Positions 8,803 through 19,025 of a stretch of DNA of 64,000 bases are shown in pieces (positions within the stretch are counted from its first letter, which is position 1; every line of letters starts with the position of its first letter). This stretch comes from Mycolicibacterium sarraceniae (lineage in GTDB: Bacteria; Actinomycetota; Actinomycetes; Mycobacteriales; Mycobacteriaceae): contig NZ_AP022595.1 in the NCBI RefSeq assembly GCF_010731875.1, positions 2,728,001 to 2,792,000 on the forward strand, read 5' to 3'. The notes under the pieces are model-generated. The model did not search any database, was not told the origin of the DNA, and was given only the letters and a program-made list of their open reading frames with translations. Made by a program: the position numbers and the translations under genes.

Positions 8803-9495
8803 ATGCCGTTGAGTCCAGTTCCGCGCAGCGAGACGCTGTCCAGCAGCGTGTACGCCACGCTGCTGCATGAGATTCTCGGTGGCCGCTGGCCGCCGAACGA
8901 AGCTGCGCCGTCCGAACGTGAACTGGCGGCGACACTGCACGTCACCCGCCATGTGGTTCGTGAGGCGCTCAAGCGGCTCCAACAGGCCGGCCTGGTCCGC
9001 ATCGCTCAGGGCGGGAGCACGGTCGTTCTGGACTGGCGTGTGCACGCCGGCTTGGACATGGGATTCGCCCTGATCTCAGCCGGGGCCGTGCCGTTCGCAG
9101 ACATCCTTCACGACACCGCGGTACTGCGGCGAACGATAGGTGTCGATGCGGCACGGTTGTGCGCGCTCAACGCTTCTGAAGAACAGCTCGCCGCCGTCAC
9201 CCAGGCGGCTGCGGATTACCCGGAGACCGGAACGTTGCAGGCGCTTGCAGAGGCCGAGTTGGTCCTGTGGACGGCGATTGTCGTCGGATCGGGCAACATC
9301 GCCTACCGGTTGGCGCTGAACATGTTGATGCGCTCGATCGAAGAAATCGGCGCCGATTTGGTGAGGGGTCTCAACGCCGAAGTGCTCGCCGACCGCAACG
9401 GTCAGGTCGGTCTGGCGGCTGCAATCGCCGCGCGGGACGCTGACACCGCAGCACGATTGGCCCATGTCCAGCTTTCCCAACTGGTGAACCCGTAG
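8803..9495 (+). CDS. GntR/FadR-type transcription regulator with FCD domain
   Basis: The 230-residue protein has an N-terminal winged helix (SERELAATLHVTRHVVREALKRL, 36-58 region) and a C-terminal all-helical FCD-like ligand domain (RRTIGVDAARLCAL onward). I chose ATG 8803 because AAGGA sits 7 bases before it and the HTH begins soon after; an upstream in-frame start at 8689 adds an arginine-rich tail with no family similarity. It is divergent from the secreted DUF4214/ParB-like gene with 202 bases between, so it may regulate that gene, but no operator was identified. Confidence 0.85.
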   Translation: MPLSPVPRSETLSSSVYATLLHEILGGRWPPNEAAPSERELAATLHVTRHVVREALKRLQQAGLVRIAQGGSTVVLDWRVHAGLDMGFALISAGAVPFADILHDTAVLRRTIGVDAARLCALNASEEQLAAVTQAAADYPETGTLQALAEAELVLWTAIVVGSGNIAYRLALNMLMRSIEEIGADLVRGLNAEVLADRNGQVGLAAAIAARDADTAARLAHVQLSQLVNP

Positions 9496-9543
9496 CGGAC
9501 CGACAGCTAATCGTCGCCGCATGCAGCCGTAAGGCCTCTGGGG

Positions 9544-9948
9544 CTATCCCGGCCCCGCGGTTCTGCGCGCGGCGGTGCGCCGCCGTCGCCGTCGCCACAA
9601 CCCGGCTGCCGCCCAGGCCAACGCGATCAGCACCACGAGAACAAGCGCGGGAATCAGGATCGCGATGAACACCAGAGCTGCACTGGCGATGTCCTCGAGC
9701 GTGCTCAGCACCGGTGCCGCGACCCCGGCGGTGGCCACGTTGGCCGCGGGCCGCACCGTGGTCTTCGTCGGGTGCACGACCAACGCCGTGACGACGCCAA
9801 TCGCGATCGGAACCCATTGCCCGGTACGGGCGAACCGGGGTCGGTGACCGCCGCGGTCTGTGCCGCGGTGCTCGAACCGAACACGATCCCGCCCGCGGTC
9901 GGGCGAACGAACGTCTGCACGACGTCGTTGACGGAGTCGAGTGCGGGG
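9544..9948 (-). pseudogene. DUF4126 membrane protein remnant fused to the TetR frame
   Basis: Two frames of this stretch together resemble a DUF4126 protein: VNDVVQTFVRPTAGGIVF in one (about 9880-9935), then PIAIGVVTALVVHPTKTT, APVLSTLEDIASAALVF and a hydrophobic C-terminal helix ending in an Arg-rich tail (9547-9830) in the frame continuous with the TetR gene. The N-terminal part of the family is missing. The change of frame near 9835 and the missing start mark it as a remnant that now forms an artificial tail on the upstream regulator. Confidence 0.6.
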
Positions 9949-10533
9949 GCCCTCGGTGTACAGCTCGAGGGCCGGCAGCATCATCTCGTTGGCGTAGTCG
10001 TGGAGCACGGCCCGCAGATCCGTCGGGTTGTCGTGCAGCTGCAGGTAGAGCAGGAAGGCGCCGCCGCCGGCCATCCCGAGATACCTCGCCCTGGCGGCCG
10101 GGTCGCGGCTGGGCTTGATCGTGCCGGCCTGGACGCCCTCCTCGAGGTAGCTCTCGACTCCTGCGAACATCGTGCGCCACAGGTTTTTGGCCAGCTCGCC
10201 GCCCGACTGCATGCTGCGCACCAGGTAGGCCATCATCGGCGCGAACGACTCGATCTCGGCCGCCGCGGCCAGCCACGTGGCGGGGTCCGTCGAGCGGATG
10301 GTCTCGGACTTCTCGCTGCGCACCTCTTCGGCGATGAAGTCGTCACATGCCTGGCGCAGCCCGTCCTTGGAACCGAAGTGGTGGATCACCAGCCCGGGAC
10401 TGACCCCGGCGGCCTCGGCGATCGCGCGCACCCCGACGGTGAAACCGTGCGCGCCGAATTGCTCGATGGCGGCAGCGCGGATCCGGGCCACCGTCGTCAG
10501 GTCAGCTGAACGAATGTTCAGGATGCTAAACAC
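9544..10533 (-). CDS. TetR-family regulator (Rv1219c-like) with foreign C-terminal tail
   Basis: Residues 8-195 match the Rv1219c TetR regulator: HTH GVRAIAEAAGVSPGLVIHHFGSKDGL followed by an all-helical ligand domain ending LPALELYTEG. After Gly195 the similarity stops and the frame runs into an Arg-rich stretch and then a DUF4126-derived membrane helix, giving 329 residues against about 212 for the relative. The last ~20 residues of the normal TetR are gone. In M. tuberculosis this regulator controls the adjacent ABC exporter Rv1218c-Rv1217c; those genes are absent here. The start is GTG 10533, inside a palindrome that could be its operator. Whether the fused protein folds is unknown. Confidence 0.7.
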   Translation of the reverse strand: MFSILNIRSADLTTVARIRAAAIEQFGAHGFTVGVRAIAEAAGVSPGLVIHHFGSKDGLRQACDDFIAEEVRSEKSETIRSTDPATWLAAAAEIESFAPMMAYLVRSMQSGGELAKNLWRTMFAGVESYLEEGVQAGTIKPSRDPAARARYLGMAGGGAFLLYLQLHDNPTDLRAVLHDYANEMMLPALELYTEGPRTRLRQRRRADVRSPDRGRDRVRFEHRGTDRGGHRPRFARTGQWVPIAIGVVTALVVHPTKTTVRPAANVATAGVAAPVLSTLEDIASAALVFIAILIPALVLVVLIALAWAAAGLWRRRRRRTAARRTAGPG

Positions 10534-10540
10534 TCGTTCA
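10507..10540. promoter_or_regulatory. Inverted repeat over the TetR start, likely autoregulatory operator
   Basis: Arms TGAACGAATGTT (10507-10518) and AACACTCGTTCA (10529-10540) are inverted with 11 of 12 bases matching and a 10-base spacer. The repeat covers the start codon of the TetR gene, a usual place for a self-binding site of this family. Confidence 0.6.
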
Positions 10541-10586
10541 ATGGGACGTCAAGCATCCACCCCGGTCGAGCTGACGGGAATGTGGA

Positions 10587-11021
10587 TCAGGCAGCCCGGC
10601 GCAGCACGGGCGCCTCGGTGGCGACGGGCGCAGCGGGGGCCGGGACTGTCCGGTTGAACAAGATCTCGAACATGCGGGCCGCAGTGATCGAACCGTATGA
10701 GTACGGCTGGCTGCGCTGCAGGCTCTCTCCGGCGACGCCCCCGACCGTCACCTCGACCAGGTGACCGCGGGGGCCGTCGGTCGGCGAGCCGGTCTCTGTG
10801 ACGCGCACCGTCAGGCCGGCCAGCGGAATTTTCCGAACGTTCCGGTGGTAGCCCACGATCAGAAAGCTCGGCGTGATACGCGGTTCGCCCCAGCTTGCGA
10901 TGACGCGCTCTGCGCGATCGCGTCGGCTTTGCGAGAGGTCGAGACACAGAGCGGCAATTCCGAACAGGATGAAGGGTGTAACCAATACCGCCACCATAAC
11001 GGGGCTGAGTTGTGGATCCAT
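10587..11021 (-). CDS. Small membrane-anchored hypothetical protein
   Basis: The 144-residue protein has one N-terminal transmembrane helix (about 7-27, VMVAVLVTPFILFGIAALCL) and a cytoplasmic or periplasmic beta-rich remainder (LIVGYHRNVRKIPLAGLTVRV). I do not recognise a family. A clear ribosome site (AAGGGGG) stands about 7 bases before the ATG, and the coding strand has normal GC-rich third positions, supporting a real gene. It lies upstream of the TetR gene in the same direction, 53 bases away. Confidence 0.65.
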   Translation of the reverse strand: MDPQLSPVMVAVLVTPFILFGIAALCLDLSQSRRDRAERVIASWGEPRITPSFLIVGYHRNVRKIPLAGLTVRVTETGSPTDGPRGHLVEVTVGGVAGESLQRSQPYSYGSITAARMFEILFNRTVPAPAAPVATEAPVLRRAA

Positions 11022-11316
11022 GTCTTACCCCCTTTGGCCACCCTATGCAACCGTTTCCGACCAGTTTGAAACCTGCTCGCAATGTATTGGTACACAGCAC
11101 CTTTGGGGTGGCTATGACCATGTAAGCAGCGAGGTTATTGCATGTCCAATCGAATTTTTCGATAACGGTCATTCTCGATTGCGATGACATCTCGGTTCAA
11201 GATCAGGCTTATTAAAAAGGGCGATGAATGGTCGTATAAAAGTTTGCTAGAATTTCACTACTGCGATATGCAGAAAACAATCAGATGCTGAGAGAATCAT
11301 CTGATAAGTTCCGCGG
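11022..11316. other. AT-richer intergenic region
   Basis: This 295-base gap separates a divergent membrane-protein gene from the broken LysR gene. It is clearly richer in A/T than the rest of the window, notably 11140-11290, and contains the promoter-like run TATAAAAGTTTGCTAGAAT around 11234-11252. I see no ORF, RNA or repeat. Low GC may mark imported DNA or a regulatory region. Confidence 0.4.
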
Positions 11317-12022
11317 GTGGAACTTCGCCAGCTGGAATACTTCATGGTTGTCGCTGGTGAGATGAGTTTCTCCCGGGCGGCGGAGCGGGCGAACGTCGTG
11401 CAATCTGCACTGTCGACGAGTATCAGCAAACTAGAGCACGAACTCGGCGTGCAGTTGTTCGACCGGAGCCGGACGCGAGGGTTCTCCGCGGCGAAGTCGC
11501 CCACGCCGATATCAGCGCCAGGTCCAGCGAGCCTTCGACCAGTGCGGGCAGGTAGCCGCAGCGCTTCCCCCGCAGCTCGAGATGAGCCGACTGTTCGAGG
11601 ACTCGCTGGTCTTCTTATGCCGGCCGGATCACCCATTGGTCGGGTGCGCGAGGGTCGATGTCGCCGATCTCGCGCGCGATGCTCTCGTCGGTTTCCCGCC
11701 CGGCTTTGGCCTGCGCAGTGTCGTCGACGAGGCGTTCCACTCCGTCGGGCTGGAGGTACCGACCCAGCACGAGCTGACACTGGGCTTTCCGGAGATCGCC
11801 GAGCTGGTTCGGCGCGGGGTCGGCAGCGCGATCGTGCCGGACAGTGAGTCACGGCGGATGCCGGGGCTGCACCGGATCGAACTCGCCGAGCCCGTGCTCT
11901 GGCGGGCCTACCTGGCGTCGCGGCCGTCGAAGGAGATCGGCCGGGCGACGGCACGGCTGGCCGAGATCATCATGAGTTCACCGGGAACCGTGCACCACGG
12001 CGACGAGGCGCGGGCCGGCTGA
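11317..12022 (+). pseudogene. LysR-family regulator, internally rearranged
   Basis: A GTG start at 11317 opens a good LysR HTH ([16 protein letters not shown], then [19 protein letters not shown]), which ends abruptly near 11480. The C-terminal effector-domain half ([17 protein letters not shown] through [14 protein letters not shown]) resumes in another frame from about 11590 to 12022. The total is about 235 codons instead of about 300. Between the halves, about 11500-11592, the opposite strand encodes [17 protein letters not shown] and SLDLALIS, a typical LysR effector segment, so a small piece appears inverted in place. The gene cannot give a normal regulator. Confidence 0.8.
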
Positions 12023-12035
12023 GGAATCTACGGGA

Positions 12036-12704
12036 TCAGTAGTCGCGGGCGGCGACCAGAATCCCGTCGCCCAGCGGGATCAGCACCGGGGTGAGGCGCT
12101 CATCCTCGGCGATCAGGCGGGCCGCTTCCCGCACCGCAGCGACCTCGGCGTCATTGGCCGCCGGGTCTCCGGCGCGGCCGCCCAGGGCCGAGCGGTGCAC
12201 GACGATCACGCCACCGGGCCGCAGCAGCCGCACGCCCTCGATCACGAAGTCGGCCTGATCGGACGGTGCGGCGTCGAGGAATACCAGGTCATAGGACTCG
12301 TCGGCGAGCCGGGTAAGGACGTCCTGTGCCCGTCCGGCGATCAGCCGGGTGCGCGACGGGCCGATCCCGGCCTCGGTGAACGCCTGCTTGGCGATGCGCT
12401 GGTGCTCGGGCTCGATGTCGATCGTCGTCAGGACGCCGTCGTCCCGCATCCCCGACAGCAGCCACAGCCCGCTCACGCCCGCACCCGTGCCGACCTCGAC
12501 GACAGCTTTGCCGCCCGACAGCCGCGCCAGTACGCTGAGCAGCGCTCCAGCCGCCGGGGTGACCGCTCCGGCGCCCGCGTCGAGGGCTCGTTCCCGGGCG
12601 GCCCCGACGATGGCGTCCTCGGAGATCGAACCCTCTGCGTGAGCGAGAATCCGGTCGGCGCGACTGGGCTCCGGTTGGCCTGATTGGTCCTTGGTAGTGG
12701 CCAT
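12036..12704 (-). CDS. SAM-dependent O-methyltransferase (Rv1220c type)
   Basis: The 222-residue protein is of the catechol/caffeoyl-CoA O-methyltransferase class: SAM motif [18 protein letters not shown] at about 69-86, acidic strand [17 protein letters not shown], and metal-site region [16 protein letters not shown]. The substrate is unknown. It is divergent from sigE across about 208 bases, the same arrangement as in M. tuberculosis, so the two share a regulatory region. Confidence 0.9.
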   Translation of the reverse strand: MATTKDQSGQPEPSRADRILAHAEGSISEDAIVGAARERALDAGAGAVTPAAGALLSVLARLSGGKAVVEVGTGAGVSGLWLLSGMRDDGVLTTIDIEPEHQRIAKQAFTEAGIGPSRTRLIAGRAQDVLTRLADESYDLVFLDAAPSDQADFVIEGVRLLRPGGVIVVHRSALGGRAGDPAANDAEVAAVREAARLIAEDERLTPVLIPLGDGILVAARDY

Positions 12705-12912
12705 TCTGAGCAGCGTAGGGCTAATGGGATCCAGGGGTGGGCAGGCGCGCCAGGTGATCGGCCGGGGCGGAGGGCTAGACGTCGCCTGTCAAGTTCGGCG
12801 CGCCGCGCGTGAAGTGTCAGATCAGAGCACGAATTGATAACGAATGTATTTCTTAATCAAACCTTACTTAGCTCCCATCACCCCCACACCGGTATGGGGA
12901 ACGGTGACGGGC

Positions 12913-13686
12913 ATGGAACAAGGGCAACGCTGGTCGGGGAATATGCCAAAGGGCCTTCGTGTTGTCTCGCTTGATGCGATCGACGGCGTCGAGCCGCCCA
13001 CGCAGATCAATCAGGAGGATCCGACGACCACCACACTGATGGTTCCGGCGCACATGGCGCACCCCGAGCAGTACGGGGATGCGGAGTGGGTTGAGCCGTC
13101 CGAGGAACTGCAGGGCACCGCGGTGTTCGATGCCACCGGGGACCGGACGGCCATGCCGTCCTGGGACGAGTTGGTGCGTCAGCACGCCGACCGGGTCTAC
13201 CGGCTGGCATACCGCCTGTCGGGCAACCCGCATGATGCCGAGGACCTCACCCAGGAGACCTTCATCAGGGTGTTCCGCTCTGTGCAGAACTACCAGCCCG
13301 GCACGTTCGAGGGTTGGCTGCACCGCATCACCACGAACCTGTTCCTCGATATGGTTCGCCGTCGCGGTCGCATCCGCATGGAGGCCCTGCCCGAGGACTA
13401 CGACCGGGTGCCGGCCGATGAGCCCAATCCCGAGCAGATCTACCACGATTCGCGGCTAGGCCCGGATTTGCAGGCCGCCCTCGACTCGTTGGCGCCGGAA
13501 TTCCGTGCTGCGGTGGTCTTGTGCGATATCGAAGGTCTGTCCTACGAGGAGATCGGCGCGACGCTCGGCGTCAAGCTTGGCACCGTGCGCAGCCGCATCC
13601 ATCGTGGCCGGCAGGCGCTTCGTGACTATCTCGCAGCCCGCTCGGGTCAGCGCGAAATGGCGGACGTCAACGCCGAATCGGCATAG
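12913..13686 (+). CDS. sigE: ECF RNA polymerase sigma factor SigE
   Basis: SigE directs the envelope-stress response. Region 2 ([18 protein letters not shown] and [16 protein letters not shown]) and region 4 ([19 protein letters not shown]) are intact and almost identical to the M. tuberculosis protein. The frame is open from 12844, but I chose ATG 12913, which gives 257 residues, the same length as the M. tuberculosis protein; the extra 23 residues from 12844 lack a ribosome site and look unlike coding sequence. Mycobacterial sigE is known to use alternative starts, so this choice is uncertain. It is followed by its anti-sigma gene rseA. Confidence 0.93.
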   Translation: MEQGQRWSGNMPKGLRVVSLDAIDGVEPPTQINQEDPTTTTLMVPAHMAHPEQYGDAEWVEPSEELQGTAVFDATGDRTAMPSWDELVRQHADRVYRLAYRLSGNPHDAEDLTQETFIRVFRSVQNYQPGTFEGWLHRITTNLFLDMVRRRGRIRMEALPEDYDRVPADEPNPEQIYHDSRLGPDLQAALDSLAPEFRAAVVLCDIEGLSYEEIGATLGVKLGTVRSRIHRGRQALRDYLAARSGQREMADVNAESA

Positions 13687-13799
13687 CTCTGCATCGGCCG
13701 GGTACCGGACATTGTGACCGTCATGTCATGTTCCATGACGCTGCGCGCGCTACATTCGATCTAACGGTGCGCACGTTCGACACCGAGAGGAGCGCAGCG

Positions 13800-14204
13800 A
13801 TGGTCGATCGGGGACACATGTTCCGGCGTGCGTTCTCCTGGCTGCCCTCTCAATTTGCCTCCCAGAGCGATGCGCCCGTCGGTGCGCCGCGCCAGTTCCG
13901 CTCGACCGAGCACCTGTCCACCGAGGCGATCGCCGCCTTCGTCGATGGTGAGCTGCGGATGAATGCCCACCTGCGCGCAGCGCATCATTTGTCGCTGTGC
14001 GCCGAGTGCGCGTCCGAGGTGGAGGGGCAGACTCAGGCCCGCACCGCGCTGCGCGACTCCTTGCCGATCAGCATGCCGAGCAGCCTGTTGGGCTTGCTGT
14101 CGCGGATCCCGCAGTCCACGCCGGATGAGCCGGTCGGCCCCCCGCCGGGACTCGCCGACCAGTTAGCTGAAGGCACAGACCGCGACCGTCGTAAGCGCCG
14201 GTAG
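13800..14204 (+). CDS. rseA: Anti-sigma-E factor RseA (zinc-binding)
   Basis: RseA binds and silences SigE. The 134-residue protein starts MVDRGHMFRRAFSWLPSQF and contains the zinc anti-sigma motif His63-x3-Cys67-x2-Cys70 (HHLSLCAEC) after the conserved AIAAFVDGELRMNAHL helix. ATG 13800 has a good GAGAGGAG ribosome site; the longer frame from 13728 adds nothing family-like. It has no membrane helix, as in M. tuberculosis. It sits between sigE and htrA. Confidence 0.93.
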   Translation: MVDRGHMFRRAFSWLPSQFASQSDAPVGAPRQFRSTEHLSTEAIAAFVDGELRMNAHLRAAHHLSLCAECASEVEGQTQARTALRDSLPISMPSSLLGLLSRIPQSTPDEPVGPPPGLADQLAEGTDRDRRKRR

Positions 14205-14274
14205 GGTGGATGTGAAGTCGAGCAGCGTCGTGCTCGGTCCCATCACGCGCGTTCGTGGCTGAGCGCTTGGATAG

Positions 14275-15780
<1,506 letters not shown>

Positions 15781-15784
15781 CGCG

Positions 15785-16189
15785 ATGTTCGCCAACGTCG
15801 GGTGGGGCGAAATGCTCCTGTTGGTCGTCGTCGGGCTGGTGATTCTCGGCCCGGAACGGCTGCCGGGTGCCATCAGGTGGACGTCTAGCACCCTGCGGCA
15901 GGCCCGCGACTACATCAGCGGCGCGACCAGCCAGCTGCGCGATGATCTGGGTCCTGAGTTCGAGGATTTCCGCCAGCCTTTGAGTGAACTGCAGAAGCTG
16001 CGGGGGATGACGCCGCGGGCCGCGCTCACCAAACACCTACTCGACGGCGACGATTCGTGGATCGGCGAGGCGTTCCAGCAGCCGGGCACCGAGAAGCCGC
16101 ATAGCGCACCGCCGCCGCAGCCGGCCCCGCCCAAGGTTGAGCCGTTGGCACCGGGTACGCCCGCCCCGTTCGACGCGGACGCGACCTAG
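15785..16189 (+). CDS. tatB: Twin-arginine translocase subunit TatB
   Basis: TatB is the Tat receptor partner that binds folded twin-arginine substrates at the membrane. The 134-residue protein has the N-terminal helix (about 7-22, [16 protein letters not shown]) and the hinge GPERLP, followed by an amphipathic helix and a Pro-rich tail. It starts 4 bases after htrA, so the two are likely co-transcribed. Length matches the Rv1224 product. Confidence 0.93.
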   Translation: MFANVGWGEMLLLVVVGLVILGPERLPGAIRWTSSTLRQARDYISGATSQLRDDLGPEFEDFRQPLSELQKLRGMTPRAALTKHLLDGDDSWIGEAFQQPGTEKPHSAPPPQPAPPKVEPLAPGTPAPFDADAT

Positions 16190-16195
16190 CGTCGC

Positions 16196-17338
16196 TTAGC
16201 CGTGCCGGGTGGTGTCCAGGCCGAGCGACATCCCGGCCAGTCCGCGCCGCCGCGCGGCCAGCTTGTCGGCGACACCGCGCAGTTCCTTGCCGGCCGCTGA
16301 ATCGGGCGCCGACAACACCAGCGGCACCCCGGCGTCTCCGGCCGAGACCAGCGCCGGGTCCAGCGGAATCTGGCCCAGCAGCGGGACATCGGCGCCGACA
16401 ACCCGGCTGAGGCTCTCGGAGACCTGGCGGCCGCCGCCCTCGCCGAAGATCTGCATCGTCGTGCCGTCAGGCATCAGCAGCCCGGACATGTTCTCCACCA
16501 CGCCGACGATGCGCTGACGGGTCTGCAGCGCGATTGCGCCGGCCCGCTCGGCCACCTCGGCCGCCGCAAGCTGTGGAGTCGTCACCACCAGGATCTCGGC
16601 ACCAGGAATCAACTGCGCCACCGAGATCGCCACATCGCCGGTCCCCGGCGGCAGATCCAGCAGCAGCACGTCGAGATCGCCCCAGTACACGTCGGCAAGG
16701 AACTGCTGTAGCGCGCGGTGCAGCATCGGTCCACGCCACACCACCGGCGCGTTGCCCTGGGTGAATTGGGCGATCGAGATGACCTTCACCTCGTGGGCGA
16801 TCGGCGGCACGATCATTGACTCGACCTGGGTGGGCCGTTCGTCGGTGCCCATCATCCGCGGTATCGAGTGGCCGTAGATATCGGCGTCGAGCACCCCGAC
16901 CGACAGGCCGCGGGCCGCCAGCGCGGCGGCGAGATTGACCGTCACGCTGGACTTTCCGACACCGCCCTTACCGGAGGCGATGGCATAAACCCGGGTCAGC
17001 GAACCGGGCTGGGCGAATGGGATCACCGGTTCGGCCGCGTCGCCGCGCAGTTGCTTGCGCAGTTCGGTGCGTTGTTCGTCGTTCATGACGTCCAGGACGA
17101 CGGTGACCGCGCCGGTGCCGGGCACGTCGGAGGCGGCCTGTGTCACCCGCTCGCTGATCTCGGTCTTCTTCGGACACGCCGAGGTGGTCAGGTAGATCTC
17201 GACGTGTACGTCGCCGCCGTCGCCGACGTCGATGCTCTTGACCATGTTGAGCTCGGTGATGGGCTTGCGCAGCTCAGGATCGATCACCTTGGCCAGCGCC
17301 GCGCGCACCTTGGACTGCAGCTCGTTGTTTTCAGACAT
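16196..17338 (-). CDS. mrp: Mrp/ApbC-type iron-sulfur cluster carrier ATPase
   Basis: Mrp family P-loop ATPases carry and deliver Fe-S clusters in the cytoplasm. The 380-residue protein has an N-terminal MIP18/DUF59-like domain (VIDPELRKPITELNMVKSI and CPKKTEI) and a C-terminal ATPase with deviant Walker A ASGKGGVGKSS (121-131) and DVLLLDLPPGTGD. The CxxC pair present in many Mrp proteins is not seen. I start at ATG 17338 by similarity to Rv1229c, although the frame continues in frame to 17665 with a hydrophobic segment and the ATG has no good ribosome site. It converges on tatB. Confidence 0.9.
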   Translation of the reverse strand: MSENNELQSKVRAALAKVIDPELRKPITELNMVKSIDVGDGGDVHVEIYLTTSACPKKTEISERVTQAASDVPGTGAVTVVLDVMNDEQRTELRKQLRGDAAEPVIPFAQPGSLTRVYAIASGKGGVGKSSVTVNLAAALAARGLSVGVLDADIYGHSIPRMMGTDERPTQVESMIVPPIAHEVKVISIAQFTQGNAPVVWRGPMLHRALQQFLADVYWGDLDVLLLDLPPGTGDVAISVAQLIPGAEILVVTTPQLAAAEVAERAGAIALQTRQRIVGVVENMSGLLMPDGTTMQIFGEGGGRQVSESLSRVVGADVPLLGQIPLDPALVSAGDAGVPLVLSAPDSAAGKELRGVADKLAARRRGLAGMSLGLDTTRHG

Positions 17339-17704
17339 CAGCGCCGAGTCTAGGTCGTGCGAGGACGCGAACCGAACGGCGTAGACCGGCGTCGGTGCAG
17401 CTCGGTGCCCGATGACGACGGTCGCGAGCATGAGAAGGCCGATGACGACAGGGGTGATCGCCGAATTGACCCCGTTGGCGGTATCGACGGACACAGCTCC
17501 GATCACCGCCAGGCGAATGGCGACCTCGAGCCGAAGACCGATTCCCCACATCGCGGACAGCCGGACATCGATCCGCCGTTGCTGCCGGGTGTCCTCGGCG
17601 CTCGGACTGTCTGCGGCGGTACGGAATCGTTCCCCGACGACCTGCGTGAGCGGAGTGCCGACCACGCAGCTGTATCGCCGCCGTCTGTCCGGCTGCTGTG
17701 CGAA
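17339..17704 (-). other. 366-base gap upstream of mrp, open in frame with it
   Basis: The mrp frame stays open here up to GTG 17665 and would add 109 residues with a likely membrane helix (SAITPVVIGLLMLATVVIG) just before the Mrp start. No family is recognised, and the M. tuberculosis Mrp has no such domain. It may be untranslated, a small membrane protein that has lost its stop, or a real N-terminal anchor. Nothing convincing is seen on the plus strand. Confidence 0.35.
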
Positions 17705-18937
17705 CTAGCCGGTGGGGCCGGGCAGCGCGCCGTGTACGGCTGGCAGCGGCGCGGGCGCAGCGGCGGGGGCGATCAATTCCGGAGCCGGCGCGGGCGCAGG
17801 CTGCGGTGGCGGTAATGCCCAGGGCGGCTGCCATGGGGGCGGCCACGGTGCCGGCGCTTCCGGTGCGGCCTCGACCGCGACCGGCGGCGGTGCCTGGGTG
17901 CCGAGGCAGATCACCTGGCAGGGCAGTCCTGGCAGGGCGCTGGCCGGTCCGGGCAGCGGGCCCAGCGCGAGCGAACCCGCGGTCTCGGAGTTGCCGAGAT
18001 TGATCAGCGGCAGCTGGGTCAGCGGATCGGTGGACGGCAGGCCGATCGCATTGAGCGGCAGGCCCGGTCCCAGACCTTCCGGGTTCTCCAGGTGGGCATC
18101 ACCGAGGGCAGGTGCGGGCCCGACGATCGGTGGAAGGTTCAGCGGTTCTACCCCGGTGGCGTAGGCGGCGGCCCAGCCCAGCACGTTCTGGGCGTAGGCC
18201 ATCGAGTTGTTGTAGCGCAGGATCGCGGTCAGCACCTGTGATTGGTTACGTAGGTTCAGGCCGCCGCTGCACAGGTAGCGGGCCGCGGCCAGCGCCGCGT
18301 CGTAGATGTTCTGCGGGTCGGCCTTGCCGTCACCGTCGCCGTCGGCTGCATACCGCGACCAGGTACCGGGAAGGAACTGCATGGGTCCCATCGCCCGGGC
18401 GTAGAGCGGCCGACCGGCCTGGACGGTCTGCACGATCACCTCGTTGCCCGGCAGCGTGCCGTCGAGCGTCGGACCATAGATCGGATTGATGGCGGTGCCG
18501 CGCGCATCGGTGGCGCCGCCGTTGGCGTGCCCGGATTCGATGCGGCCGATCCCAGCCAGCAAGTTCCAGCTCAGCCCGCAGCCCGGTGCCGTGGACGCCA
18601 TGGCCTGCTCGGCATTGCGGTAGGCGGCCAGCGCGACCGCGGGGATCCGCATCGATCCCGGTGAGCTGACCACGATGGCCGGCGGCGGGACCGACGGAGC
18701 TGATGCCGCCGCGAAATGAAAGTTGGTGGGCTGCTTGGCAAGGGCAACGACGGTGGCACCCGAGCTACCGGTCTGCGGTGACACCGCAGCCAGCGGGGTG
18801 ACTTCGGTGCCGACGACCGGCGGGTGGTGAAGATCAGGGGCCGCGCCGACGGCTCCGGCCAGTACGACAGGCGTGAGGACAGCAATTCCGAACGCAGGTT
18901 TCCGCACCATCTGGGTGACGCGGTGTCCTATGCCCAC
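17705..18937 (-). CDS. Secreted lytic murein transglycosylase (MltB-like, Rv1230c type)
   Basis: The 410-residue protein has an N-terminal export signal (VRKPAFGIAVLTPVVLAGAVG) and a central goose-lysozyme-like transglycosylase domain: GCGLSWNLLAGIGRIESGH contains the likely catalytic Glu, followed by RAMGPMQFLPGTWSRYAADG and AALAAARYLCSGG. The C-terminal 130 residues are Pro/Ala-rich. It should cleave peptidoglycan glycan strands outside the membrane. It matches Rv1230c by position. Confidence 0.88.
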   Translation of the reverse strand: MGIGHRVTQMVRKPAFGIAVLTPVVLAGAVGAAPDLHHPPVVGTEVTPLAAVSPQTGSSGATVVALAKQPTNFHFAAASAPSVPPPAIVVSSPGSMRIPAVALAAYRNAEQAMASTAPGCGLSWNLLAGIGRIESGHANGGATDARGTAINPIYGPTLDGTLPGNEVIVQTVQAGRPLYARAMGPMQFLPGTWSRYAADGDGDGKADPQNIYDAALAAARYLCSGGLNLRNQSQVLTAILRYNNSMAYAQNVLGWAAAYATGVEPLNLPPIVGPAPALGDAHLENPEGLGPGLPLNAIGLPSTDPLTQLPLINLGNSETAGSLALGPLPGPASALPGLPCQVICLGTQAPPPVAVEAAPEAPAPWPPPWQPPWALPPPQPAPAPAPELIAPAAAPAPLPAVHGALPGPTG

Positions 18938-19025
18938 TCGTCCGTCCTCAACAAAGCCATGCCCCTGTGAACCAAGTCACCATACATACCTTCTAGACCT
19001 CAGTGGTATCCAATGGTCACCTTTG

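Noticed and set aside
12844..12912. Longer SigE start at ATG 12844, and GGAAC motifs at 12898-12919 as an ECF promoter
   Set aside because: The extra residues lack family similarity and a ribosome site. The GGAAC motifs have no fitting CGTT -10 box at 16-19 bases.
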